A DNA stretch of 64,000 bases from the NCBI GenBank assembly GCA_036925085.1, contig JAUPFP010000144.1, positions 92,054 through 156,053 on the forward strand. Direction: 5' to 3'. The notes beneath the pieces were generated by a model, which worked only from the letters and a program-made list of their open reading frames with translations, made no database searches and was not told where the DNA came from. Positions 50,701-62,399 of the stretch are shown here, piece by piece (the stretch's first letter is position 1; every line of letters begins with the position of its first letter). The DNA is from Brachycybe producta (Eukaryota > Arthropoda > Diplopoda > Playtdesmida > Andrognathidae). The position numbers were made by a program, and so were the translations under genes.

Positions 50701-52745
50701 GAAACCTTAAATGTTCAACCATAAACGTTCAACCTTAAACGTGAAACCTTAAACGTTCAACCTTAAACGTGAAACCTTAAACGTGTAACCTTAAACGTGA
50801 AACCTTAAACGTGAAACCTTAAACGTTCAACCTTAAATGTTCAACCTTAAACGTTCAACCTTAAATGTTCAACCTTAAATGTTCAACCTTAAATGTTCAA
50901 CCTTATACGTTCAACTTTAAACGTTCCACTTTAAACATAAAACCTTAAACATGAAACCTTAAACGTTCAACATTAAACGTTCAACCTTAAACGTTCCATT
51001 TTAAATGTTCAACCTTAAACATTCGACCTTAAACGTGAAACCTTAAACGTTCAAAATTAAATGTTCAATCTTAAACATTCAACCTTAAACGTGAAATCTT
51101 AAACGTGAAACCTTAAACGTTCAACCTTAAACGTGAAACCTTAAATGTGAAATCTTAAACGTGAAACCTTAAACGTGAAACCTTAAACGTGAAATCTTAA
51201 ACGTGAAACCTTAAACGTTCAACCTTAAACGTGAAACCTTAAATGTGAAATCTTAAACGTGAAACCTTAAACGTGAAACCTTAAACGTGAAACCTTAAAC
51301 GTGAAACTTTAAACGTGAAACCTTAAACGTGAAACCTTAAACGTTCAACCTTAAATGTTCAACCTTAAACATTCAACCTTAAACGTGAAACCTTAAACAT
51401 TCAACCTTAAACATGAAACCTTAAACGTGAAACTTTAAACGTTAAACCTTAAAAGTTCAACCTTATACGTTCAACCTTAAATGTTCAACCTTATACGTTC
51501 AACCTTAAATGTTCAACCTTAAACTTTCAACCTTATACGTTCAACCTTAAACGTTCAACCTTATACGTTCAACCTTAAACGTTCAACCTTAAACATTCAA
51601 CCTTAAACGTTCAACCTTAAACGTTCAACCTTATACGTTCAACCTTAAACGTTCAACCTTATATGTTCAACCTTAAACGTTCAACCTTAAACTTTCAACC
51701 GTATACGTTCAACCTTAAACGTTCAACCTTATACGTTCAACCTTAAACGTTTAACCTTAAACGTTCAAAAATAAACATTCAACCTTAAACATGAAACCTT
51801 AAACGTGAAACCTTAAATGTTCAACCATAAACGTTCAACCTTAAACGTGAAACCTTAAACGTTCAACCTTAAACGTGAAACCTTAAACGTGTAACCTTAA
51901 ACGTGAAACCTTAAACGTGAAACCTTAAACGTTCAACCTTAAATGTTCAACCTTAAACGTTCAACCTTAAATGTTCAACCTTAAATGTTCAACCTTAAAT
52001 GTTCAACCTTATACGTTCAACTTTAAACGTTCCACTTTAAACATAAAACCTTAAACATGAAACCTTAAACGTTCAACATTAAACGTTCAACCTTAAACGT
52101 TCCATTTTAAATGTTCAACCTTAAACATTCGACCTTAAACGTGAAACCTTAAACGTTCAAAATTAAATGTTCAATCTTAAACATTCAACCTTAAACGTGA
52201 AATCTTAAACGTGAAACCTTAAACGTTCAACCTTAAACGTGAAACCTTAAATGTGAAATCTTAAACGTGAAACCTTAAACGTGAAACCTTAAACGTGAAA
52301 CCTTAAACGTGAAACTTTAAACGTGAAACCTTAAACGTGAAACCTTAAACGTTCAACCTTAAATGTTCAACCTTAAACATTCAACCTTAAACGTGAAACC
52401 TTAAACATTCAACCTTAAACATGAAACCTTAAACGTGAAACTTTAAACGTTAAACCTTAAAAGTTCAACCTTATACGTTCAACCTTAAATGTTCAACCTT
52501 ATACGTTCAACCTTAAATGTTCAACCTTAAACTTTCAACCTTATACGTTCAACCTTAAACGTTCAACCTTATACGTTCAACCTTAAACGTTCAACCTTAA
52601 ACATTCAACCTTAAACGTTCAACCTTAAACGTTCAACCTTATACGTTCAACCTTAAACGTTCAACCTTATACGTTCAACCTTAAACGTTCAACCTTAAAC
52701 GTTCAACCTTATACGTTCAACCTTAAACGTTTAACCTTAAACGTT
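50700..52745. repeat. Tandem duplication of 1,106 bp (79 units)
   Basis: CCATAAACG with ACCATAA at 50718 recurs at 51824, and CATTCGACC with GACC at 51025 recurs at 52131, both 1,106 bp. TTAAAAGTTC at 51451 recurs at 52459 (1,008 bp, 72 units), so copy 2 has lost seven units. The loss falls in 51.13-51.27 kb, where copy 1 itself holds a short internal duplication of G and GTGAAATC units. Confidence 0.9.
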
Positions 52746-53640
52746 CAACCTTAAACGTTCAACCTTAAATGTTCAACCTTAAACGTTCAACCTTAAACGT
52801 TCAACCTTAAACGTGACACCTTAAACGTTCAACCTTAAATGTGAAACTTTAAATGTGAAACCTTAAACGTTCAACCTTAAACGTTCAACATTAAACGTTC
52901 AACCTTAAACGTTCAACCTTAAATGTTCAACCTTAAACGTTCAACCTTAAACGTTCAACCTTAAACGTTCAACCTTAAACATTCAACATTAAACGTTCAA
53001 CCTTAAACGTTCAACCTTAAACGTTCAACCTTAAACATGAAACCTTAAACGTGAAACCTTAAACGTGAAACCTTAAACGTGAAACCTTAAACGTGAAACT
53101 TTAAACGTGAAACCTTAAACGTGTAACCTTAAACGTTCATCCTTAAACGTTCAACCTTAAATGTTCAACCTTAAATGTTAAAAATTATACGTTCAACCTT
53201 AAACGTTCAACCTTAAATGTTCAACCTTAAACGTTCAACCTTAAACGTTCAACCTTAAACGTGACACCTTAAACGTTCAACCTTAAATGTGAAACTTTAA
53301 ATGTGAAACCTTAAACGTTCAACCTTAAACGTTCAACATTAAACGTTCAACCTTAAACGTTCAACCTTAAATGTTCAACCTTAAACGTTCAACCTTAAAC
53401 GTTCAACCTTAAACGTTCAACCTTAAACATTCAACATTAAACGTTCAACCTTAAACGTTCAACCTTAAACGTTCAACCTTAAACATGAAACCTTAAACGT
53501 GAAACCTTAAACGTGAAACCTTAAACGTGAAACCTTAAACGTGAAACTTTAAACGTGAAACCTTAAACGTGTAACCTTAAACGTTCATCCTTAAACGTTC
53601 AACCTTAAATGTTCAACCTTAAATGTTAAAAATTATACGT
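52745..53640. repeat. Tandem duplication of 448 bp (32 units)
   Basis: GTGACACC at 52815 (GACACC) recurs at 53263, and the odd ATGTTAAAAATTATACG at 53177 (GTTAAAA) recurs at 53625, both exactly 448 bp. I saw one difference, at the unit after TATACG (TTCAACCTT against TTCAACTTT), and that may mark the copy edge. Confidence 0.92.
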
Positions 53641-54239
53641 TCAACTTTAAACGTTCAACCTTAAACGTTCAACCTTAAACGTTCAACCTAAAACGTTCAA
53701 CCTTAAATGTTCATCCTTAAACATTCAACCTTAAATGTGAAACCTTAAACATTAAACCTTAAACGTTCAACCTTAAATGTTCAACCTTAAACGTTCAACC
53801 TTAAACTTTCAACCTTAAACGTGAAACCTTAAACGTGAAATCTTAAACGTTCAACCTTAAACGTGCAACCTTAAACGTGAAACCTTAAATGTGAAACCTT
53901 AAACGTGAAACCTTAAACGTGAAACCTTAAACGTGAAACTTTAAACGTGAAACCTTAAACGTTCAACCTTAAACGTTCAACCTTAAATGTTCAACCTTAA
54001 ACATTCAACCTTAAACGTGAAACCTTAAACATTCAACCTTAAACATGAAACCTTAAATGTGAAACCTTAAACGTTCAACCTTAAACGTTCAACCTTAAAC
54101 ATTCAACCTTAAACGTTCAACTGTAAATGTTCAACCATAAACATTCAACCTTAAACGTTCAACCTTAAACGTTCAACCTTAAATGTTCAACCTTAAACAT
54201 TCAACTTTAAATGTTCAACCTTAAATGTTCAACCTTAAA

Positions 54240-54900
54240 CGTGAAACCTTAAACGGGAAACCTTAAATGTTCAACCTTAAACGTGAAACCTTAGAAGTGA
54301 AACCTTAAACGTGAAACCTTAAACGTGAAACCTTAGAAGTGAAACCTTAAACGTGAAACCTTAAACGTGAAACTTTAAACATGAAACCTTAAACGTGAAA
54401 CCTTAAACTTTCAACCTTAAATGTTCAACCTTAAACGTGAAACCTTAAACGTGAAACCTTAAACGTGAAACCTTAAACGTGAAACCTTAAACGTTCCACC
54501 TTATACGTTCAACCTTAAACGTTCAAAATTAAACGTTCAACCTTAAACGTTCAACCTTAAACATTCAAAATTAAATGTTCAACCTTAAACATTCAACCTT
54601 AAACGTGAAACCTTAAACGGGAAACCTTAAATGTTCAACCTTAAACGTGAAACCTTAGAAGTGAAACCTTAAACGTGAAACCTTAAACGTGAAACCTTAG
54701 AAGTGAAACCTTAAACGTGAAACCTTAAACGTGAAACTTTAAACGTGAAACCTTAAACGTGAAACCTTAAACTTTCAACCTTAAATGTTCAACCTTAAAC
54801 GTGAAACCTTAAACGTGAAACCTTAAACGTGAAACCTTAAACGTGAAACCTTAAACGTGAAACCTTAAACGTGAAACTTTAAACGTGAAACCTTAAATGT
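54240..54900. repeat. Tandem duplication of 364 bp with paired CCTTAGAAGTG
   Basis: The first CCTTAGAAGTG is at 54293 and 54657, the second at 54335 and 54699; both are shifted by 364 bp (26 units). GTGAAACCTTAAACGGG starts each copy. One visible difference is CATGAAACC (54379) against CGTGAAACC in copy 2. Confidence 0.92.
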
Positions 54901-57900
54901 TCAACCTTAAACGTTCAACCTTAAACGTTCAACCTTAAAAGTTCAACCATAAACGTTCAACCTTAAACGTGAAACCTTAAACGTTCAACCTTAAACTTGA
55001 AACCTTAAATGTGTAACCTTAAATGTTCAATCTTAAACGTTCAACCTTAAATGTTCAACCTTAAATGTTAAACCTTATACGTTCAACTTTAAACGTTCAA
55101 CCTTAAACGTTCAACCTTAAACGTTCAACCTTAAACGTTCAACCTTAAACGTTCAACCTTAAATGTTCAACCTTAAACATTCAACCTTAAATGTGAAACC
55201 TTAAACGTTAAACCTTTAACGTTCAACCTTAAATGTTCAACCTTAAACGTGAAACCTTAAATGTGAAACCTTAAACGTTCAACCTTAAACGTGAAACCTT
55301 AAATGTGAAACCTTAAACGTGAAACCTTAAACGTTCAACCTTAAACGTGAAACCTTAAATGTGAAACATTAAACGTGAAACCTTAAACGTGAAACCTTAA
55401 ACGTGAAACTTTAAACGTGAAACCTTAAACGTTCAACCTTAAACATTCAACCTTAAATGTTCAACCTTAAATGTTCAACCTTAAACGTGAAACCTTAAAC
55501 GTTCAACTGTAAACGTTCAACCATAAACATTCAACCTTAAACATGAAACCTTAAACGTGAAACCTTAAAAGTTCAACCTTAAACGTTCAACCTTAAACGT
55601 TCAACCTTAAACGTTCAACCTTAAACGTTCAACCTTAAACGTTCAACCTTAAACGTTCAACCTTAAACAGTCAACCTTATACGTTCAACTGTAAACGTTC
55701 AAACATAAACATTCAACCTTAAACGTTCAACTGTAAACGTTCAACCATAAACATTCAACCTTAAACATGAAACCTTAAATGTGAAACCTTAAACGTTCAA
55801 CCTTAAACGTTCAACCTTATACGTTCAACCTTAAACGTTCAACCTTATACGTTCAACCTTAAACGTTCAACCTTAAACTTCTAACATTATACGTTCAACC
55901 TTAAAAGTTCCACCTTATACGTTCAACTTTAAACGTTCAAAATTAAACGTTCAACCTTAAACGTTCAACCTTAAACATTCAAAATTAAATGTTCAACCTT
56001 AAACATTCAACCTTAAACGTGAAACCTTAAACGTGAAACCTTAAATGTTCAACCTTAAACGTGAAACCTTAGAAGTGAAACCTTAAACGTGAAACCTTAA
56101 ACGTGAAACCTTAAACGTGAAACACTTAAACTTTCAACCTTAAACGTTCAACCTTAAACGTTCAACCTTAAACGTGAAACCTTAAACGTGAAACCTTAAA
56201 CGTGAAACCTTAAACGTGAAACCTTAAACGTGAAACCTTAAACGTGAAACTTTAAACGTGAAACCTTAAATGTTCAACCTTAAACGTTCAACCTTAAACG
56301 TTCAACCTTAAACGTTCAACTTTAAAAGTTCAACCATAAACGTTCAACCTTAAACGTGAAACCTTAAACGTTCAACCTTAAACTTGAAACCTTAAATGTG
56401 TAACCTTAAACGTTCAACCTTAAACGTTCAACCTTAAATGTTCAACCTTAAATGTTAAACCTTATACGTTCAACTTTAAACGTTCAACCTTAAACGTTCA
56501 ACCTTAAATGTTCAACCTTAAACGTTCAACCTTAAACGTTCAACCTTAAACGTTCAACCTTAAATGTTCAACCTTAAACATTCAACCTTAAATGTGAAAC
56601 CTTAAATGTTAAACCTTTAACGTTCAACCTTAAATGTTCAACCTTAAACGTTCAACCTTAAATGTTCAAGCTTAAACGTGAAACCTTAAATGTGAAACCT
56701 TAAACGTTCAACCTTAAACGTGAAACCTTAAATGTTAAACCTTAAACGTGAAACCTTAAACGTTCAACCTTAAACGTGAAACCTTAAATGTGAAACCTTA
56801 AACGTGAAACCTTAAACGTGAAACCTTAAACGTGAAACTTTAAACGTGAAACCTTAAACGTTCAAAATTAAACGTTCAACCATAAATGTTCTACCTTAAA
56901 CATTCAACCTTAAACGTGAAACCTTAAATGTGAAACCTTAAGCGTTCAACCTTAAACGTTCAACCTTATACGTTCAACCTTAAACATTCAACCTTATACG
57001 TTCAACCTTAAACGTTCAACCTTAAACTTTCAACATTATACGTTCAACCTTAAACGTTCCACCTTATACGTTCAACCTTAAACGTTCAAAATGAAACGTT
57101 CAACCTTAAACGTTCAACCTTAAACATTCAAAATTAAATGTTCAACCTTAAACATTCAACCTTAAACGTGAAACCTTAAACGTGAAACCTTAAATGTTCA
57201 ACCTTAAACGTGAAACCTTAGAAGTGAAACCTTAAACGTGAAACCTTAAACGTGAAACCTTAAACGTGAAACCTTAAACGTGAAACTTTAAACGTGAAAC
57301 CTTAAACGTGAAACCTTAAACTTTCAACCTTAAACGTTCAACCTTAAACGTGAAACCTTAAACGTGAAACCTTAAACGTGAAACCTTAAACGTGAAACCT
57401 TAAACGTGAAACCTTAAACGTGAAACCTTAAACGTGAAACCTTAAACGTGAAACCTTAAACGTGAAACCTTAAACGTGAAACCTTAAACGTGAAACTTTA
57501 AACGTGAAACCTTAAATGTTCAACCTTAAACGTTCAACCTTAAACGTTCAACCTTAAACGTTCAACCTTAAACGTTCAACCTTAAAAGTTCAACCATAAA
57601 CGTTCAACCTTAAACGTTCAACCTTAAACTTGAAACCTTAAATGTGTAACCTTAAACGTTCAACCTTAAACGTTCAACCTTAAATGTTCAACCTTAAATG
57701 TTAAACCTTATACGTTCAACTTTAAACATTCAACCTTAAACGTTCAACCTTAAACGTTCAACCTTAAACGTTCAACCTTAAACGTTCAACCTTAAACGTT
57801 CAACCTTAAATGTTCAACCTTAAACATTCAACCTTAAATGTGAAACCTTAAACGTTAAACCTTTAACGTTCAACCTTAAATGTTCAACCTTAAACGTTCA

Positions 57901-58920
57901 ACCTTAAATGTTCAACCTTAAACGTGAAACCTTAAATGTGAAACCTTAAACGTTCAACCTTAAACGTGAAACCTTAAATGTGAAACCTTAAACGTGAAAC
58001 CTTAAACGTGAAACCTTAAACGTGAAACTTTAAACGTGAAACCTTAAACGTTCAACCTTAAACGTTCAACCATAAATGTTCAACCTTAAACATTCAATCT
58101 TAAACGTGAAACCTTAAACATTCAACCTTAAACATGAAACCTTAAATGTGAAACCTTAAACGTTCAACCTTAAACGTTCAACCTTAAACATTCAACCTTA
58201 TACGTTCAACTGTAAACGTTCAAACATAAACATTCAACCTTAAACGTTCAACTATAAATGTTCAACCATAAACATTCAACCTTAAACATGAAACCTTAAA
58301 TGTGAAACCTTAAACATTCAACCTTATACGTTCAACCTTAAACGTTCAACCTTAAACTTTCAACATTATACGTTCAACCTTAAACGTTCCACCTTATACG
58401 TTCAACCTTAAACGTTCAAAATTAAACGTTCAACCTTAAACGTTCAACCTTAAACATTCAAAATTAAATGTTCAACCTTAAACATTCAACCTTAAACGTG
58501 AAACCTTAAACGTGAAACCTTAAATGTTCAACCTTAAACGTGAAACCTTAGAAGTGAAACCTTAAACGTGAAACCTTAAATGTGAAACCTTAAACGTGAA
58601 ACCTTAAACGTGAAACTTTAAACGTGAAACCTTAAACGTGAAACCTTAAACTTTCAACCTTAAACGTTCAAACTTAAACGTGAAACCTTAAACGTGAAAC
58701 CTTAAACGTGAAACCTTAAACGTGAAACCTTAAACGTGAAACCTTAAACGTGAAACCTTAAACGTGAAACCTTAAACGTGAAACCTTAAACGTGAAACCT
58801 TAAACGTGAAACCTTAAACGTGAAACTTTAAACGTGAAACCTTAAATGTTCAACCTTAAACGTTCAACCTTAAACGTTCAACCTTAAACGTTCAACCTTA
58901 AACGTTCAACCTTAAAAGTT
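54900..58920. repeat. Higher-order repeat of about 1.2-1.4 kb, several copies
   Basis: Each copy runs: CCTTAGAAGTG, G units, CTTTC, a G run, TTTAAACGTG, TGTTC, T units, TAAAAGTTCAACCATAAA, CTTGAAACC, TGTGTAACC, ATGTTAAACCTTATACG. AGAAG is at 54657, 56071, 57230 and 58550 (intervals 1,414, 1,159 and 1,320 bp). The G run grows from 7 units (54800 and 56173) to 12 (57349 and 58679). The third and fourth copies also differ in whether the ACTGTAAA block near 58.2 kb is present. A short monomer (GTGAAACACTTAAACTTTC) lies near 56122 in one copy. Confidence 0.82.
57349..57516. repeat. Run of 12 G units
   Basis: Twelve G-class units (the second last ends ACTTTAAA) sit between a T unit and a TGTTC unit. 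The same run has 12 units at 58679-58846 and seven at 54800-54897 and 56173-56270, with the same ACTTTAAA unit near its right end in all four. Confidence 0.88.
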
Positions 58921-59199
58921 CAACCATAAACGTTCAACCTTAAACGTGAAACCTTAAACGTTCAACCTTAAACTTGAAACCTTAAATGTGTAACCTTAAA
59001 CGTTCAACCTTAAACGTTCAACCTTAAATGTTCAACCTTAAATGTTAAACCTTATACGTTCAACTTTAAACGTTCAACCTTAAACGTTCAACCTTAAACG
59101 TTCAACCTTAAACGTTCAACCTTAAACGTTCAACCTTAAACGTTCAACCTTAAACGTTCAACCTTAAATGTTCAACCTTAAACATTCAACCTTAAATGT

Positions 59200-61000
59200 G
59201 AAACCTTAAACGTTAAACCTTTATGTTCAACCTTAAACGTTCAACCTTAAATGTTCAACCTTAAACGTGAAACCTTAAACGTTCAACCTTAAAGTGAAAC
59301 CTTAAATGTGAAACCTTAAACGTGAAACCTTAAACGTTCAACCTTAAATGTTCAACCATAAATGTTCAACCTTAAACATTCAACCTTAAACGTGAAACCT
59401 TAAACATTCAACCTTAAACATGAAACCTTAAATGTGAAACCTTAAACGTTCAACCTTAACATTCAACCTTAAACGTTCAACTGTAAATTTTCAACCATAA
59501 ACATTCAACCTTAAACGTGAAACCTTAAATGTGTAACCTTAAACGTTCAACCTTAAATGTTCAACCTTAAATGTTCAACCTTAAATGTTAAACCTTATAC
59601 GTTCAACTTTAAACGTTCAACCTTAAACGTTCAACCTTAAACGTTCAACCTTAAAAGTTCAACCTTAAATGTTCAACCTTAAACATTCAACCTTAAATGT
59701 TCAACCTTAATGTTCAACCTTAAACGTGAAACCTTAAACGTTCAACTGTAAACGTTCAACCATAAACATTCAACCTTAAACATGAAACCATAAACGTGAA
59801 ACCTTAAACGTTCAAACTTAAAACGTTCAACCTTATACGTTCAACCTTAAACGTTCAACCTTATACGTTCAACCTTAAACGTTCAACCTTATACGTTCAA
59901 CCTTAAACGTTCAAAATTAAATGTTCAACCTTAAACGTTCAACCTTAAACATTCAACCTTAAACGTTCAACTGTAAACGTTCAACCATAAACATTCAACC
60001 TTAAACGTTCAACCTTAAACATTCAACCTTAAATGTTCAACCTTAAAGGTTCAACCTTAAACAAGAAACCTTAAACTTTCAACCTTATACGTTCAACCTT
60101 AAACGTTCAACCTTATACGTTCAACCTTAAACGTTCAACCTTAAATGTTCAACCTTAAACATTCAACCTTAAACGTTCAACTGTAAATGTTCAACCATAA
60201 ACATTCAACCTTAAAGGTTCAACCTTAAACGTTCAACCTTAAACGTTCAACCTTAAACATTCAACCTTAAATGTTCAACCTTAAATGTTCAACCTTAAAC
60301 GTGAAACCTTAAACGTTCAACTGTAAACGTTCAACCATAAACATTCAACCTTAAACATAAAACCTTAAACGTGAAACCTTAAAAGTTCAACCTTAAACGT
60401 TCAACCTTAACCGTTCAACCTTAAACGTTCAACCTTAAACATTCAATCTTAAACATTCAACCTTAAACGTTCAAATGTAAACGTTCAAACATAAACATTC
60501 AACCTTAAACGTTCAACTGTAAACGTTCAACCATAAACATTCAACCTTAAACATGAAACCTTAAATGTGAAACCTTAAACGTTCAACCTTAAACGTTCAA
60601 CCTTATACGTTCAACCTTAAACGTTCAACCTTATACGTTCAACCTTAAACGTTCAACCTTAAACTTTCAACCTTATACGTTCATCCTTAATCGTTCAACC
60701 TTATACGTTCAACCTTAAAAGTTCAAAATTAAACGTTCAACCTTAAACGTTCAACCTTAAACATTCAACATTAAACGTTCAACTGTAAACGTTCAACCTT
60801 AAACATTCAACCTTAAATGTTCAACCTTAAATGTTCAACCTTAAATGTTCAACCTTAAATGTTCAACCTTAAATGTTCAACCTTAAACGTGAAACCTTAA
60901 ACATGAAAAATTAAATGTTCAATCTTAAGCGTGAAACCTTAAACGTTCAACGCTTAAACGTTCAACCTTAAACCTTCAACCTTAAACGTTCAACCTTAAA
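59200..61000. repeat. CpG-depleted, variant-rich stretch
   Basis: Here TGTTC, CATTC, ACTGTAAA, CCATAAA, TATACG, CTTTC and GGTTC units outnumber the plain monomer. Counting 22 units from 60006 to about 60312, only nine keep CG at the start; ten have TG or CA, and three have GG or CT. Single-base losses are also present (near 59221, 59294, 59459 and 59710), as are odd joins such as CAACGCTTAAACG at 60949. This looks like an older or less homogenised part of the array. Confidence 0.75.
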
Positions 61001-62399
61001 CGTTCAACCTTAAACGTTCAACCTTAAACGTTCAAAATTAAACATTCAACCTTAAACGTTCAACCTTAAACGTTCAACCTTAAACGTTCAACCTTAAACG
61101 TTCAACCTTAAAAGTTCAACCTTAAACGTTCAACCTTAAATGTTCAACCTTAAATGTTCCACCTTAAACGTTAAACCTTAAACATTCAACCTTAAACATT
61201 CAACCTTAAACGTTCAACCTTAAACGTTCAACCTTAAACGTTCAACCTTAAATGTTCAACCTTAAACGTTCAACCTTAAATGTTCAACCTTAAACGTTCA
61301 ATCTTAAACGTTCAACCTTAAACGTTCAACCTAAACCTTAAACCTTAAACGTTCAACCTTAAACGTTCAACCTTAAACGTTCAACCTTAAACGTTCAAAC
61401 TTAAACGTTCCACCTTAAATATGAAACCTCAAACGTTCAACCATAAACGATCAACCTTAAACGTGAAACCTTAAACATTCAACATTAAACGTGAAACCTT
61501 AAATGTGTAACCTTAAACGTGAAACCTTAAACGTGAAACCTTAAACGTGAAACCTTAAACGTGAAACCTTTAACGTGAAACCTTTAACTTGAAACCTTAA
61601 ACGTGAAATCTTAAACGTTCAACCTTAAACGTTCAACCTTAAATGTGAAACATTAAACGTTCAACCTTAAACATTCAACCTTAAACGTTCAACCTTAAAC
61701 GTTCAACCTTAAACGTTCAACCTTAAACGTTCAACCTTAAACGTTCAACCTTAAACGTTCAACCTTAAACGTTCAACCTTAAATGTGAAACATTAAACGT
61801 TCAACCTTAAACGTTCAACCTTAAACGTTCAACCTTAAACGTACCAACCTTAAACATTCAACCTAAACCTTCAATCTTAAACGTTCAACCTTAAACGTTC
61901 AACCTTAAACATTCAACCTTAAACGTGACACCTTAAACGTGAAACCTTAAACGTGAAACTTTAAACGTGAAACCTTAAACGTTCAACCTTAAACGTTCAA
62001 CCTTAAACGTTCAACCTTAAATGTTCAACCTTAAACGTTCAACCTTAAACGTTCAATCTTAAACGTTCAACCTTAAACGTTCAACCTTAAACGTTCAACC
62101 TTAAACGTGAAACCTTAAACGTGAAACCTTAAAAGTGTTACCTTAAATGTGAAACCTTAAACGTGAAACTTTAAACGTGAAACCTTAAATGTTCAACCTT
62201 AACGTTCAACCTTAAACGTTCAACCTTAAACGTTCAACCTTAAACGTTCAACCTTAAACGTTCAACCTTAAAAGTTTAACCTTAAACGTTCAACCTTAAA
62301 CGTTAATCCTTAAACATTCAACCTTAAACGTTCCACTTTAAACATGAAACCTTAAATGTTCAACCATAAACGTTCAACCTAAAACGTGAAACCTTAAAC

